This document shows, in pieces, positions 14,000 through 15,025 of a stretch of 15,025 bases of DNA. The stretch lies in contig CAVXXM010000008.1 in NCBI GenBank assembly GCA_963765745.1, positions 1 to 15,025 of the forward strand, read 5' to 3'. Position 1 is the first letter of the stretch; every line of letters starts with the position of its first letter. Both the position numbers and the translations under genes were made by a program. The notes under the pieces were generated by a model. It was not told the origin of the DNA. It saw only the letters and a list, made by a program, of their open reading frames with translations, and made no database searches. The DNA is from JAHFPN01 sp963765745. GTDB taxonomy: Bacteria; Pseudomonadota; Alphaproteobacteria; Rhizobiales; Xanthobacteraceae.

Positions 14000-14922
14000 G
14001 CAATTCCTTGCAGACCGGACACCCGTGGCGCGCGGCCGTCGGCCCTGCCGAGCTCGCCTTGTTTCTGACGGTGGTGGTCGTCTGGGGCACGAGCTGGCTG
14101 CCGCTCAGGCTCCAGCTCGGCGTGGTGGCGCCGGAGGTCTCGGGCGTATGGCGCTTCGCGATCGCGAGCGCGATCATGTTCGCCTGGGCCGGGCTCGCGG
14201 GCGAGCGCCTGCGCTTTCCGCTCTCCGATCATCTACGCCTCATGCTTCTCGGCGTCACCTTGTTCTCGCTGAATTTCCTCGGCGCCTACTACAGCGGCTT
14301 CTATCTCACCTCCGGCCTACTCGCGGTCGTGTTCTCGCTGGCGTCGGTGATCAACCCGCTGCTGGCAGCTGTGCTCGGACGCGGAGCGTTCGACTTGCGG
14401 GTGCTGCTCGGCGCCTTGCTCGGGGTGGCTGGAATCGCTCTCCTGTTCGGACCGGAAATCGCCACGACGCACGCGAGCCAACAGACGGCGCTGGGCTTAG
14501 CATTGGCGCTCGGGGCCACGGTCTCCTTCTGCATCGGCAACATGTTTTCCTCCGCGTACCAGCAGGGCGGTATGCCGGTCGTGCCGGCCAATGCCTGGGG
14601 CATGCTCTATGGAATGCTGCTGATGGCGCTGGTCGCGCTCGTGCGCGGGGAACCGTTCATCGTGGAATGGAGCGCGCGCTACTTGCTTTCGATCGTATGG
14701 CTTGCGCTCGCGGGCACGGTGATCGGGTTCTTCGCCTACGTGACGCTGATCGGCCGGATCGGGCCCGGGCGGGCGAGCTATGCCACCGTACTGATGCCGG
14801 TCGTGGCGCTCGTGCTATCGACCCTGTTCGAGCAGTATCAGTGGACGCTCGCGGCTGCGCTCGGCGTCGTGTTTGTGCTTGCGGGCAACGCGATCGTGCT
14901 CACGGCGCCACGGCGCACGTGA
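13996..14922 (+). CDS. EamA/DMT-family transporter
   Basis: Inner-membrane protein of the drug/metabolite transporter superfamily with two EamA repeats and about ten helices; such proteins usually export metabolites or amino acids, and this substrate is unknown. The first repeat starts at residues 19-36 with the typical VVVVWGTSWLPLR (26-38), then VSGVWRFAIASA (48-59), GAYYSGFYLTSGLLAVVFSL (96-115) and a charged break. The second repeat starts near 166 and ends with IGRIGPGRASYATVLMPVVA (252-271) and a C-terminal helix. The preferred start is TTG 13996, overlapping the gshA stop as TTGA (308 residues); an ATG at 13954 would add 14 residues read from within gshA. Coupling to gshA invites the idea of thiol or amino-acid export, which is speculative. 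Confidence 0.9.
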   Translation: MSNSLQTGHPWRAAVGPAELALFLTVVVVWGTSWLPLRLQLGVVAPEVSGVWRFAIASAIMFAWAGLAGERLRFPLSDHLRLMLLGVTLFSLNFLGAYYSGFYLTSGLLAVVFSLASVINPLLAAVLGRGAFDLRVLLGALLGVAGIALLFGPEIATTHASQQTALGLALALGATVSFCIGNMFSSAYQQGGMPVVPANAWGMLYGMLLMALVALVRGEPFIVEWSARYLLSIVWLALAGTVIGFFAYVTLIGRIGPGRASYATVLMPVVALVLSTLFEQYQWTLAAALGVVFVLAGNAIVLTAPRRT

Positions 14923-15025
14923 TCACCCCGAATGCTCGCTCTCGCGGGTGATGACTTCCTCGGCGTCCGGGTTGAGCGGGCGCGCGGCCCGGCGCGGGCC
15001 AGTGAGCGGCTCGGGCTGCACGCGC
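14923..15025 (-). CDS. C-terminus of an unidentified minus-strand gene
   Basis: An open minus-strand frame enters at the right edge and ends at a TGA (14925-14923) that directly abuts the EamA stop codon. The 33 visible residues (ending ITRESEHSG, with RPLNPDAEEV before) are hydrophilic and rich in Pro, Arg and Glu, like a disordered tail. I do not recognise the family. That it is a real gene is inferred from the uninterrupted frame and the unlikelihood of a plus-strand gene here. Confidence 0.42.
   Translation of the reverse strand, partial: RVQPEPLTGPRRAARPLNPDAEEVITRESEHSG

Noticed and set aside
1..15025. CRISPR array, tRNA/rRNA genes, insertion sequence, prophage or defence system
   Set aside because: Read for spaced direct repeats, tRNA-like cloverleafs with CCA-stem features, transposase or nuclease motifs and toxin-antitoxin pairs. 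None was found, and the palindromic repeat at 2060-2205 lacks tRNA consensus bases.

Overview
The window looks like a chromosomal housekeeping segment from a GC-rich alphaproteobacterium of the order Hyphomicrobiales, close to the Bradyrhizobiaceae/Xanthobacteraceae group. This rests on very high GC, GTG and TTG starts, small proteins largely confined to that class (DUF2093, DUF4170, DUF6101), a plant-type GshA, and familiar gene neighbourhoods (cysQ-DUF4170-DUF374-waaA-lpxK; ubiA beside rsmE and gshA). I see no rRNA, tRNA, CRISPR, insertion sequence or phage gene.

Layout: positions 1-2034 hold two minus-strand catabolic genes, a fluoroacetate-dehalogenase-like alpha/beta hydrolase and an APH-fold kinase of the ACAD10/11 type that runs off the left edge. 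A cloverleaf-like palindromic repeat (2060-2205) separates them from purD. purD and xseA (exonuclease VII large subunit) diverge from a 69-base region. DUF2093 follows xseA with its own candidate promoter and meets lpxK end to end. From 9457 down to 5279 a tightly packed minus-strand operon runs cysQ, DUF4170, DUF374 acyltransferase, waaA, lpxK; the last three act on lipid A and inner core. DUF6101 (plus) converges on and overlaps ubiA (minus), which is coupled by an ATGA overlap to an upstream exported four-cysteine protein. rsmE, gshA and an EamA-type exporter run on the plus strand to 14922, and the last 103 bases hold the C-terminus of an unidentified minus-strand gene.

The most unusual signal is not a new system. 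Four genes (the APH kinase, the dehalogenase-like hydrolase, cysQ and ubiA) each need exactly one single-base indel to join a recognisable family N-terminus to an otherwise intact protein, and all four breaks lie in the first 30 or so codons. Draft-assembly errors are the simplest cause, but the clustering is odd and easy to test. The other curiosities are the palindromic repeat, three convergent gene pairs with no space between them (two of them joined by the hexamer TGATCA), and the apparent absence of pmbA/tldD upstream of cysQ. I found no candidate defence or mobile system.
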